From UBA2970 sp965221075 (lineage in GTDB: Bacteria > Verrucomicrobiota > Verrucomicrobiia > Limisphaerales > AAA164-E04): 64,000 nucleotides of DNA. The translations under genes and the position numbers were made by a program. Location: the NCBI GenBank assembly GCA_965221075.1, contig OZ244865.1:434001-498000 (forward strand), in the 5' to 3' direction. The notes beneath the pieces are model-generated. The model did not search any database. It saw only the letters and a list, made by a program, of their open reading frames with translations, and was not told the origin of the DNA. The stretch's first letter is position 1; the number at the start of each line of letters is the position of its first letter. Shown here in pieces: positions 46,001 through 53,741 of this stretch.

Positions 46001-46758
46001 ACCCAAGTCATGTAGTGTTGCCAACGATTAACCAAGCAGAATTACAAGAAAAACTGCAAAATTTTATGTCAGCTGCTTCACAAACACGTATCGAAGCTGA
46101 TATACATAGGCAAAAGGTGATTAGACTATTTGAACATGGCTTATTGGACAACGGGCCTGGTCCTGTCCCTGAGACATTGCGAAAATACATATACAACGAA
46201 AGATTGCACTCATATAGGGTGAGAGCTGTTTGGAGATATAGGCACTTATCATCTGTTAGCAAGTTGAGTACTGGATTAGGTTCAACTTGGGCCCAGTGGC
46301 ATCCGCGACATCATGAAGATAATGACTTCTTGAGCTACTATAATATTTCTAAACTATCGAAAACTTTCGATCGATACGCCAATGATATCGCAGCTGGAAT
46401 GAATTCTATCCATTCTGGAAGCTTAATTGACTTGTTGATCGCAATGACTGATTCTGTCATTGGACATTATAAACACAATGTTCATAGCAACACAGAGGGT
46501 CTTTTTTTTCATATTATAAACGGCATGTTGCCAGGGGTGCTTGCAAACATGAATGCATCTGATATAAGATGGTTTGATACAAAGTGGCTTCCAGGATCAT
46601 GGATTGATCGGCACACAATTGGCATTAGAGTCCGGAATCCAGAAACAGATTTTTACACTCGCAAGTATATGGTTTGGGATTCTGACACCAGGACCTACGT
46701 TGGTATTGCCTGGGATCCGGACACTGACACCTATATTAATATTGATATTGCCCGCTAG
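43057..46758 (+). CDS. Giant low-GC secreted protein with PPC-type and thrombospondin type 3 repeats
   Basis: About 1,230 residues. A hydrophobic segment at about 75-93 (RYPILAFCSCTGSLAAAA) is the likely signal. Four PPC-like beta domains follow (about 110-560), for example GSMDTFGQLLDQSGKELESNDDA and VDPGTYYVKVKHYSDTG repeated in variants. Two acidic Ca-binding blocks of thrombospondin type 3 style come next (574-625, DLDGDGLTRYEE; 775-875, TDTDKDGLTDGFE, DSDLDGIADYEDD). The last 350 residues match nothing I know. Base composition is far below the surrounding genes and falls further toward the 3' end. The start codon is uncertain: the frame opens at 42931 and ATGs exist at 43057 and 43162. 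It is probably a horizontally acquired adhesin or exported effector. Confidence 0.72.
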   Translation: MKPQQTKAPRIASPEYGSEYRYPRLLRLLILQIHLMEGVFANGGSFLIRAVAQIAHRARRSVGFPFPAFAARSLRYPILAFCSCTGSLAAAASDCEDLTLVETSSLKASELNYRKTGLYCGINPPTVTNYTIYRIDTSKITFKSGTLHVYSEEFSKFVTSNYGSVDTYGVLLSEDGCELARDSDSGEGNHFRLSFDYDSSETYYIKIGLEQTPQHFGLFKLYVYVSNNDYVQLSLFDMKNASIDNPGEENLFRIDISEPGFLHVNTAGLLDTYGYLYNSDKRGNFYESDNSLLNENDDVLDLLYDSSYVPNNFNCYMKSYVSPGTYYVVIRFYSQKEAGDYYVATRFEAVDLSASRLISANGLHTDSIENTGDYTTYRIDIEQSGILTAKDTSESNYRIYLLDYSGNVLETNDDSEPESGRRIVKEVDQGRYYLIIHHQMLDGTGSHAVGVSFVSPVNYSGAIPYDLSLDYDTNHLASIEKTGGYSIYRMTVTNQSALTVYTTGSMDTFGQLLDQSGKELESNDDAIDGFYNFYISRNVDPGTYYVKVKHYSDTGTGDYEIVRSSANTLENSGSDLDGDGLTRYEEMQLFSYYRLDPLNSDSDGNGIADGYEDFDNDRVSNKYELRQFDSHPLDTYSLDPNGKIADASWLFLAPMDMNSVSKLMNAWDRIQSIDDINSSLNLVSSGQEEALDSFSSQQAATRFVGATITNGETHLNFTIDANQSNAVHDLYYIASLSIGCYWKKVGKVLAGETNAIPASLFPEKQGFFTSGSKTDTDKDGLTDGFELLVASTSPTNPDSAVDLDNDGVPDSFLELSANSYWDSKEDFDADGLPNLLEYGMGTNPLSSDSDLDGIADYEDDSNGDGTTDFEEYLNMHVFNEQIAISNGYRDITVLLNVEGTEDIDDLEYFDFVFDDNAVYFTSASITNQTYLQVRYQFLKDDVFFNYDRSWDSGIRPWDYNIYRFTNNSPSINIISDAWGQADPSHVVLPTINQAELQEKLQNFMSAASQTRIEADIHRQKVIRLFEHGLLDNGPGPVPETLRKYIYNERLHSYRVRAVWRYRHLSSVSKLSTGLGSTWAQWHPRHHEDNDFLSYYNISKLSKTFDRYANDIAAGMNSIHSGSLIDLLIAMTDSVIGHYKHNVHSNTEGLFFHIINGMLPGVLANMNASDIRWFDTKWLPGSWIDRHTIGIRVRNPETDFYTRKYMVWDSDTRTYVGIAWDPDTDTYINIDIAR

Positions 46759-46849
46759 AATAATATTGAGCCTGATCAGGCACAAACCCACATCAGTTTT
46801 TTTTGTGATCCTTTAGGTGACGTCCATATGGTATTTTGCTTTATGATTG

Positions 46850-46880
46850 ACGCATTGTTCGCCTCTACTGAACAATGCGT
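46850..46880. terminator. Perfect inverted repeat after the giant gene, possible terminator
   Basis: ACGCATTGTTC at 46850-46860 and GAACAATGCGT at 46870-46880 form an 11-bp stem with a 9-base loop, 92 bases after the stop codon of the giant protein. No T run follows, so a classical intrinsic terminator is not certain; it could equally be a transposon end or a protein-binding site. Confidence 0.4.
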
Positions 46881-46946
46881 GAAATTTGTAATTTACCTAG
46901 TAATTTAGGTGAATCGTAATATCTTTTTTCGACTGTTCCCCCAGCA

Positions 46947-47018
46947 AGCGACACCATTTACATCTCCACCTCGGGAACCATCTGCCACATCCCCGAACGA
47001 CTTGGAGCTGCAACCTGA
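46947..47018 (+). pseudogene. Short Toprim relic
   Basis: A 23-codon stretch reads SDTIYISTSGTICHIPERLG then AAT and a stop. It aligns with SGTVFVSTSGTTHRIPEWLG of the full DUF3991/Toprim protein and with the copy at 29040-29337. Flanking sequence does not continue the match in frame. It is another scar of the same transposon family. Confidence 0.5.
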
Positions 47019-47723
47019 ATTTCCAACTATTCCCACTAGGGGCTGATCTGCCCTGATTTCAAGGATCTGCGAGATCCTTTTTTCGCGAACTATTGCAGAG
47101 GTGCGTCTGTCATCGGAGGGCTCATGGGGGCTCTTTTCCCCCATTGACCGCTACTCTGTTTTTCCTGCACCCTCCCGAAGCTCCGACAGCCCAGACAGCG
47201 CAGCATCACAGCGGCCGTTGCCATGGAGATCTCCAGTTGGCAGTCCAGAAAAGCAGGGACGCATGGCCAGCCATAGCGCACAAAGGCGCAGCGTGCGGTC
47301 TTGCCTGGTGCCAGCATATCCGGATGGAAGGCAATGCGATGGCGGACGGCCACTTGGCGAGGCCACAGCGTTCTGGGTTCTGAGCGGATAACGGTAGAAC
47401 GGGGAAATGCAGCCATTTCGTCCAGTAGTTTCTGAGCAATCACATGACATGGTACTGATCGTGGCGAACGTTGCAGTCGGCGTATCTCGTTCCTGTTGCA
47501 TCCGAAGAAACCTGGAACTGTTCAGGGGGAGTATCTCTACATGCTGTTACTTTCCGCGATTATCCTGGCGGGTTTTCCCAGATTGCTCCGGGCTGACATC
47601 CAATCGAGGGGGGGCCATTGGTCTTGCAGGAGGCGATAGGCTCTTGCTGCCCGATGAGAAGACTTCCTGGAAGGGAGAAGCTGCCTGATCCCGCTGGTTT
47701 GAGCGGCTGCCGATGGAGCAGCT

Positions 47724-48599
47724 CTACTTTCCGGGTTCGTCGTTCCAGTCATTGGCCCCGACAGGCCTCAGGCTCCAGACGGCTGAAAGATTGTCCTGCA
47801 TGAGGCAGGAGGCGCAGCTGTCGCCGCTCTGGTCGGCATCGAAGGCGCAGAGGATGCGCTCCAGGCTCCAGCATCCGAGCCACTCGGGGATGCGGTGGGT
47901 GGTTCCTGAGGTGGAGACGAAGACGGTTCCGCTGGTCCTGAGCCGGGGATGCAGGAGCCATGCGGACAGGGCGTCGATGGCGCTCTCGACGATGATGGCG
48001 GCAACGGGCCGGGAGCGGTCCACCGGCAGCCAGAAGCCGCCGCGGTCCTTGCGCGAGCCACGGGCCATGCCCCGGTAGCGGGAGCCGTCGGGGCGCACGA
48101 GCGTTCCGACGATCTCTGCTCCGGTGGGATTGCGCTGGGCATCGGTGCACTGGAAGAGGGCGTTGCGGCGGTGGTCGGCGAAGACCAGTCCCAGTTGGTG
48201 GCAGCGGGACAGGAGGCGATCGGGCAGGGAGCGGACCGAGACCAGGCAGTTCCTGACGACGGGCCAGCCGGCCTCGCTGGGACGGGGCAGGCTCAGGCCC
48301 TGTTCAGGGGCGTCGGCTTCCTGGGTCCCGGCGGCCAGCTCGGCGAGGCAGCCGATGCCCCGGCTGCAGGACCAGGAGCAGACGTGAGCCACCAGATCGA
48401 TGGCTCCGTAGCCGCCGGACTTCGCCTTGTGGTTGAAGAACTTCCCCTTGTCGATGCTGATGATCGAGCCGGGGCGTCTCCAGCGCTTGGGATCGCCAGG
48501 ATCCTGGCGGTATTCGAGATAGGCGGCCAGGGGCCCCAGCGGAAACTCCCGGAGCTGTGACGGATCGGGCAGGGCCGGCTGCCGTTCCTGGGGCGCGCT
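47724..48599 (-). pseudogene. DUF3991/Toprim-domain protein of the transposon
   Basis: An open stretch of about 290 codons without a certain start (an in-frame TAG lies at 48600-48602; the first ATG, at 48392, is inside the domain). The N-terminal DUF3991-like part has YLEYRQDPGDPKRWRRPG, SIISIDKGKFFNHKAKSGG and GAIDLVAHV; the middle has PVVRNCLVSVRSLPDRLL and VFADHRRNALFQC. The Toprim part has VESAIDALSAWLL (catalytic Glu) and FDADQSGD (DxD). Such proteins are found on plasmids and mobile elements as primase or nuclease-like factors. It ends WNDEPGK. Three fragments of relatives lie elsewhere in the window. Confidence 0.7.
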
Positions 48600-49352
48600 C
48601 TATATGCCGAGTTCTCCGGAGGCCATCTCGATATGCTCGCAGGCGAACCTGCCGGGCTCCCTGCCCGGCTGCGGCTGCCAGGGAGAAGTGCCTGCGGCTC
48701 GAAGAGCGAGCCCTGGCCGGGCGCGCCAGCCAGGGCGAGCCGGTGGCCGATGCAGTGCTCGATCTCCTTGTTGCCGAGGATGTCCATCTGATGGCGGACG
48801 ACGAGCCGAGCCTCTGGAGCAGGGACTGGTGCATGGTCATGGAGAGGCGGCGGTCCAGCTCCGAGAGGCCGGCCAGGAGCAGGGCGAGGCGGGCGTCGTC
48901 GTTCATGCCGAAGGCGAGCATTAGGCGCAGTTCGATCAGCGCTTCGTCCTGCAGCAGGCGGGCCTCTTCGAAGACGAGGACGGGGTGCTTGCGGTTCTCG
49001 GCGACGATGAGGGATATCTGCTCCTGGATGCCCTTGCGTGCAGCGGCCCGGCGGTTGCAGGCGGGCAGGCCGAACTCCCCGGCGATGGTGTTGAGGATGT
49101 CGAGGACCGATCCCATCGAGAGGGAGACGTAGAAGACCTGGTGGGTCCCGGGATGGAGCTGGGCGGCGGCCTGGCGGCAGACGGTGGTCTTGCCGCTGCC
49201 CGATTCGCCGGTGATGCTCCCGACCCCCTTGCGCCCGACCAGGTGGCCGATCCGGGTGGCCGCCTCCTGGAGCGCGCGGCTGGGGAAGGTCCGGTCGGCC
49301 TTGATCGAGGACTCGAAGGGCAGAAATGGAGCCCGAAATGCTGTTCGTACAT
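48600..49352 (-). pseudogene. AAA transposition-helper ATPase (ExeA/TniB-like), frame broken
   Basis: The start MYEQHFGLHFCP is typical of ExeA-like helper ATPases and overlaps the transposase stop (TGATG). After 12 residues the frame shifts, consistent with a missing C in TGCCC. The next frame carries Walker A GESGSGKTTV, the segment VFYVSLSMGSVLDILNTIAG, Walker B VLVFEEARLL and LRLMLAFGMNDDARLALLL. A second break near 48800 moves the match to VVRHQMDILGNKEIEHCIGH, and a third leads to FACEHIEMASGELGI and a stop. The ATPase would load or target the DDE transposase. This copy is not functional as written. Confidence 0.75.
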
Positions 49353-50648
49353 CAGCTCTCCTTGGCTGCGAAGGGGTTGCCGAACCGGATCCCGGGCTTC
49401 CTGGGCCTGCGCCTGGCCTGGGCGTTGCCCACCGGATCGACCAGGTGTCCCGGCTCGCAGCTCTTTCCGTCGTGCACGACCTTGACGGGCTGATCGGGGG
49501 CGGTCGGGTCGTAGAGGAGCGTGACGGTCCTGCCGGCCAGGACCAAGTCGACCTCGTAGCTACGGCAGGCGAGGGAGACGGTGCAGTCCTGCCTGACCTT
49601 GCGGCTGGCCTGGAAGAGGAACTAGATCCTCGATCCGATCGAGGCTTGAGGAGAGCCGCACCTTGTCCGCGGTTTCGAGCCCCCGGCTCAGCGGCGTCCG
49701 GCCGTCGAGCCCCCGGTGCGGGGTGTGGTGGCATTCTCCCTCGATCCAGGTGCGCAGGCGCTTGTTGAGCGCCTCGAGCGAGGCGGCGTCCGCTTCCTCC
49801 ACCTGGGGGAGGAACTGCTGGCGGACGGTGCGGATGAAGCTCTCGATCTTCCCCTTGCCCTGGGGCGCCCTCGCCGTGGCGTGGATCAGGTTGATGCCCA
49901 GGTTGACCGAGATCCTCTTCAGCTGGCGGCTCCGGTAGCAGGCCCCGTTGTCCACATGGAGCCGGCAGGGGATCCCGCGGCGCAGGATCCCCTCCCTGAG
50001 AGCCAGGATGAACGCCACTTCCGACTCGCTGAAGGCGGACTCGGCGTGGGGAACCACCCGGGTCGCATCGTCCAGGAGGGCGATCATGCAGGTCTTGCGC
50101 CTGCTCCCCTTCCCGTCGGACGCCCGGGGCCCGTGAATCACGTCGCTCATCCAGAGCTCCCCCGCATTGGCGCAGCTGAACCTGCGGCGGTCGTGGACCT
50201 GGCCCTCCTTCTGCCGATCCATCAGCCCCTCGCTGCGCAGAAGGCCGTAGACCGTGGTGGGGGCCAGGCTGTCCCCCTCGGGAACCTCCCCGGTCCTCCG
50301 CGCCGTCTCGATCACCTGCCTGACGCTCAGCTGCGGACTGCGGCGCTTGATCCCCATCAGAAGCTCCATCGTCCCCACCGACATCTTCCGGCGCTGCCCC
50401 CAGTCGGAGCGGATCTTCGGCCGCAGGGAATCGACCCCCCGCTGGGGATCGTACATCTGCAGCCAGTCGCAGATGGTCTGACGGGCCACCCGGGTCCGAT
50501 CCGAGCCGGGTATCGCCCACGGCTTCCCGGTCAGGCGGCTCATCTCCTCACGGTACTCGCTGCTCCCTCGGACCAGGTGGAGCAGCTCGCCAATCACCCG
50601 GAAACGGAAGAGGGCAACCTCCTCGGAATGCCTATCCTTCCTTGTCAT
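49352..50648 (-). pseudogene. DDE (rve) transposase of the transposon, frame broken near its C-terminus
   Basis: The first frame (50648 to about 49620) gives 340 residues with N-terminal helix-turn-helix segments and an integrase core. The catalytic residues are Asp in WMSDVIHGP, Asp in LHVDNGACYRS and Glu in GKGKIESFIRTVRQQF. At GAGGATCTAGTTCC an extra base diverts it to a stop at 49560; removing one base continues FQASRKVRQDCTVSLACRS, then VTLLYDPTAPDQPVKVVHDG and a final stop that overlaps the helper start. The C-terminal part is a Mu-transposase-like barrel. Related to Mu/IS481-type elements that use an AAA helper. Confidence 0.8.
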
Positions 50649-50713
50649 CTCTCGTCGGCAGCAGGCCTCGGTGGCGCTGCCGGTCCAGATGATCGGGGTC
50701 CGGCCGAAGAAAG

Positions 50714-51403
50714 CTACAGGCGGCTTGTGTGGAGGGCCTTTTCCCGAACCGGACGCCCTACCTGTGAGGACGGAAACCGACCGGCGAGAGCGTATCCTGC
50801 CGGCGAGAGCGTATCCTGCAGGATGTCCGCCTGTCCGGCGCCTGCCAGCTCCTGGCGCAGATGGAGCAGGAGATCCTCCCGCCCCAGAGCCTTGCGCATC
50901 GAGGACACGGTGGCATCGCAGCCCTTGAAGATGTCGGGAAGGAGCCCGACGATCCCCTTGAGGCCCCTATGCAGAGCCTCCATTCGTCGTCTCAGCCACC
51001 GGAAGGCGTCCCTCCGCTCGCTCCTCTTGTGGGGAGCGTGCTTCAGCGACGCCTTCCACGGCCCCTCCGACTCGGCCGCCGCTGCCTGATCCTCGTATTC
51101 CTGTAGCGTTCCCCGGGTCCGTGCCGCGAAGAACCGCGGAAGCAGCGAGAAGCCGAGCTTCACGACGCGCCCGTCCTCGTCGATCCTGATGCAGACGAAC
51201 CGGGCGACGCAGGTCCTGCCCTTGCCGTGGGGCCCGTAGCGCCAGTAGACGCCGTTCCTCTGGATGCGGCAGAGCCCGTTCTTGTGCACGGGACACACAT
51301 CGAGTGTTGCCTGCTTCCACAGCTCCTGGCTATGGTATCCCTCGCAGGTACACTCTATCTTGAAGGGTAGTTGCATAGCCTGCCATGGCCCGGCGGCCAT
51401 CAC
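50714..51403 (-). CDS. Transposon-associated protein with zinc-ribbon-like N-terminus
   Basis: A 229-residue frame. The N-terminal 80 residues contain CTCEGYH, CPVHKNGLC, GVYWRYGPHG and FVCIRID, then SLLPRFFAARTRGTLQEYE, a pattern like the DUF6431 proteins that accompany transposases in PVC bacteria. The rest is helical and basic. ATG 51403 lies just inside the element; ATG 51376 is an alternative. A 19-base tandem duplication (50781-50818) falls in its C-terminal part and shifts the frame, so the natural C-terminus may differ. It is the first gene of the transposon and could bind the element's ends. Function inferred from position only. Confidence 0.55.
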   Translation of the reverse strand: MMAAGPWQAMQLPFKIECTCEGYHSQELWKQATLDVCPVHKNGLCRIQRNGVYWRYGPHGKGRTCVARFVCIRIDEDGRVVKLGFSLLPRFFAARTRGTLQEYEDQAAAAESEGPWKASLKHAPHKRSERRDAFRWLRRRMEALHRGLKGIVGLLPDIFKGCDATVSSMRKALGREDLLLHLRQELAGAGQADILQDTLSPAGYALAGRFPSSQVGRPVREKALHTSRL

Positions 51404-51719
51404 CGCGCGGGCCTCTCTTCTCTCTGGTTGCTGTCGCTGCTTCTATCCTCCCGTTCTCAGGAGGACTCCGATGCTGGAGCCATGGCGGTGCCCCAGAGAT
51501 CGGAGAGGGTGGATCTTCCTCTGTGTTACACCGGTTGGCTACGGGCTCGGATGGTATCGACACGGCCGGAGGATGAACGGAAATAACCCCCGATTCACCG
51601 GAATATCTACGCAAACAACAACCGACGTCTGAAACTCGTTCTTGCTCGATCTGGGTGCCATACCGGATTCCCGGGGCGGCTTCCCGGCTTCGGGAAGGCT
51701 CCCGGCCGGAGAGGGGGTT

Positions 51720-52082
51720 CTACTGGGAGGCCGTCTCTCCGCCCCCGGCGATGTAGACCATGGAGAGGGCCGCCGCCAGGAGGAGGATGGAGAGAGCGGT
51801 CCACACCGGGATCAGCCGCGGCCGGCGGAAGGCCAGTCCGGCCAGGGCGGTGAGGCCCAGCCAGCAGGCGATCTTCACCAGCACCTTGGCCGGAAAGCCG
51901 ATCTTGAGCAGCCCCGAGAGGCCGAAGCCGGCGATCATGGCCACCAGGCTGCTGGTTCCGGCGCAGATCAGGATCTTCCTGCGATGGACGGGATTGGGAT
52001 TGGCGAAGGCGGCGAAGGTGAATCCGGTGAGCAGCAGGATTCCCAGGACGTGCGCGAGGCGGAACAGGTCGACGTGATCCAT
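51720..52082 (-). CDS. Small four-helix membrane protein
   Basis: A 120-residue protein with four hydrophobic segments (about 8-26, 38-58, 65-85, 93-113), beginning MDHVDLFRLAHVLGILLLTG, an arrangement like small SirB or CopD-type membrane proteins with a conserved HVLG on helix 1. No function is assigned. The ATG at 52082 was taken because the conserved-looking sequence starts there. It lies 75 bases after the stop of the antiporter gene on the same strand and may be the last gene of that operon. Confidence 0.65.
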   Translation of the reverse strand: MDHVDLFRLAHVLGILLLTGFTFAAFANPNPVHRRKILICAGTSSLVAMIAGFGLSGLLKIGFPAKVLVKIACWLGLTALAGLAFRRPRLIPVWTALSILLLAAALSMVYIAGGGETASQ

Positions 52083-52157
52083 GGCGCGGCTTTCTGCCAC
52101 AGGGCGCAGCCGCGGTAAAGCACAACAGGCGGGTCCGGGGAGGCCCTTGCCGGATCG

Positions 52158-53741
52158 CTACTCCTGCTGCGCTTCCGGACGGCGGGCGGCGGACTCCGCC
52201 TTGCCGAACCACTCCATGAAGGTCTCCACCGATGCCGCCGAGTTGAGGACGGGGATCCCTCCCAGCGCTCCGATGGCGTCGGCGTCCTCCTGCTCGAAGA
52301 CCCGGACGATGCAGGGAACCGAGGGGAAGAGCCTCAGGATGGCGAGGGCGTCGCCGGGGCGGCGCATCGAGGAGACGATCAGCCGGGCGCGGCCGGCTCC
52401 CGCCTCCTGCAGGACCCGCAGGCTCGATCCGTCGCCCCTCCGGCAGGGGATGCCGGCCCGGTTGAGGTGGCCGATGATCGCTGGATCGTCGTCGACCACC
52501 AGCACCTGGTGGCCGGCCTCGATCAGGGGCCGCACCACCCACATGCCCCCGGTGCCGAATCCCAGGATCAGGACGTGGCCCCCGATCGGGGAGGGCTCGG
52601 GCTCCCTGCGCGAGTCGGGATGCAGGCGCAGCAGCCGCCGGACCAGGCCGTCGTTGGCCAGCAGCGGGGTGAGGGTCATGGTGAAGGCGGCCATCCAGGC
52701 GATGCTCTGGAGATCCTGGTGGGAGAGGATCTCCAGGGTGGAGCTGCCGATGATACCCAGGATCAGGGCGTACTCGCTGCTCTGGGCCAGGAGGATGCCC
52801 GCCTCGATCGCGTTGCGGGAGGTGAGCCCCTGCCTCTGGGCGATGAAGGCCACCACCGGAGGGGTGACCAGGATCAGGCACAGCCCCAGGGCGAGCCCCC
52901 GGGCCAGGACCAGGGGATCCTCGGGAATGCCGACGAAGACGCCCAGGGCGGCGAAGAATACGGCCAGGAAGAAGTCGGTCAGCGAGGAGAGGAGGGTGCG
53001 GGCCGCGTTGTTGGCCGGGAAGGAGGATAGGGAGAATCCGGCGGCGAAGGCGCCGAAGACCATGTGCAGATCGAGGAGCCGGGCCAGCAGGATCCCCAGG
53101 AAGAGGTGCCCCAGGACCGCCAGGAGCAGCACTTCGTTGCTGCAGTTCCTCCGGAGCAGGAAGCGCACCGCCGACCAGCGGTGGACGCCGAGGGAGAGGA
53201 GCCCCAGGAGGAGGGCGCCGGCGCAGTTCTTGAGCAGGGAGCCTGCGCCCTCGCCGGCTCCCGAGATCACCAGGATGAGGAGGATGATCAGGATGTCCTG
53301 GAGGAGCAGCACGCCGACCACCAGCCGTCCGAAGGGCTCGGCGATGCGGCGGCCCCTTACCAGGATCCTCACCACCACCAGGGTGGAGCTGGCCGAGAGG
53401 GCGGCGGCCACGTAGAGGGACTTGGAGGCGCCGAATCCCAGCAGCAGGGCCAGGAGGTACCCGATCAGGCCCACCGCCAGGAACTGGCCCAGGCTCACCA
53501 GGACCACCGCCTTCCTCTGCCGGGCGAAGCGCTGCGGGTTGAGCTCGATGCCGGTGGCGAAGACCAGGAAGGCCAGGCCCAGCTCCAGCGCGTGGCGCAG
53601 GGCCGCATCGTGTCCGCCGCCTGCCAGGGGCGAGACGGCGATGCCGCCCAGGAGGAACAGGGGGATGGCGGGCGCCCGGAACCGGCTGGCGATCCCCTGG
53701 CCGGCCGCGGCCACCAGCAGCAGCACCGCAAGCCCGGTCAT
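52158..53741 (-). CDS. KefB/KefC-type cation:proton antiporter with TrkA-N domain (second of pair)
   Basis: A 527-residue monovalent-cation:proton antiporter of the CPA2 family. About twelve membrane segments (1-390) include ELGLAFLVFATGIELNP, SASSTLVVVRIL and FGAFAAGFSLSSFP. A cytoplasmic RCK/TrkA-N Rossmann domain follows (about 400-520; HVLILGFGTGGMWVVRPLIEAGHQ). It likely exports K+ or Na+ in exchange for protons under nucleotide or pH control. The ATG overlaps the stop of the partner gene (ATGA), so the two antiporters are coupled and may form a heteromeric unit. Confidence 0.88.
   Translation of the reverse strand: MTGLAVLLLVAAAGQGIASRFRAPAIPLFLLGGIAVSPLAGGGHDAALRHALELGLAFLVFATGIELNPQRFARQRKAVVLVSLGQFLAVGLIGYLLALLLGFGASKSLYVAAALSASSTLVVVRILVRGRRIAEPFGRLVVGVLLLQDILIILLILVISGAGEGAGSLLKNCAGALLLGLLSLGVHRWSAVRFLLRRNCSNEVLLLAVLGHLFLGILLARLLDLHMVFGAFAAGFSLSSFPANNAARTLLSSLTDFFLAVFFAALGVFVGIPEDPLVLARGLALGLCLILVTPPVVAFIAQRQGLTSRNAIEAGILLAQSSEYALILGIIGSSTLEILSHQDLQSIAWMAAFTMTLTPLLANDGLVRRLLRLHPDSRREPEPSPIGGHVLILGFGTGGMWVVRPLIEAGHQVLVVDDDPAIIGHLNRAGIPCRRGDGSSLRVLQEAGAGRARLIVSSMRRPGDALAILRLFPSVPCIVRVFEQEDADAIGALGGIPVLNSAASVETFMEWFGKAESAARRPEAQQE

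Larger units (their letters stand above)
46759..47557. other. AT-rich to mixed intergenic region with hairpin and transposon scrap
   Basis: No gene is supported. It contains an 11-bp perfect inverted repeat (46850-46880), a short Toprim relic (46947-47018) and a GC-richer stretch (47090-47500) whose overlapping frames on both strands match nothing recognised. Its right edge is the end of the 4 kb transposon. Confidence 0.45.
47558..51607 (-). mobile_element. 4 kb transposon: Zn-ribbon-like protein, DDE transposase, AAA helper, DUF3991/Toprim protein
   Basis: Ends were inferred from comparison with the deleted copy (28834-29500) and the solo ends. Read on the minus strand the left end starts GATATTCCGGTGAATCGG; the right end, read inward, starts GATTATCCTGGCGGG. 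Allowing gaps these form imperfect inverted repeats of about 13 bases. Four genes lie head to tail on the minus strand. The transposase plus AAA-helper pair resembles Mu/Tn7/IS21-like logic, with an added Toprim cargo protein. Three of the four genes carry frame breaks, so this copy is probably dead. The exact terminal bases and target duplication are not resolved. Confidence 0.65.

Noticed and set aside
47090..47500. Overlapping frames of about 117 codons on both strands as hypothetical genes
   Set aside because: No motif, no ribosome site, and frames on both strands are open to a similar extent; it is flanked by transposon scraps.
49560..49640. Programmed frameshifting in the transposase gene
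   Set aside because: There is no A/T-rich slippery heptamer or downstream pseudoknot, and the shift lies late in the gene at CTAGTT. Several further breaks in the next gene point to decay or sequence error instead.
47558..51607. Assignment of the transposon to IS21 (IstA/IstB)
   Set aside because: The helper is of the ExeA-like MYEQHFGL type with VFEEARLL, not IstB, the order includes a Zn-ribbon-like gene and a Toprim gene, and the ends do not begin with the IS21 TGT pattern.
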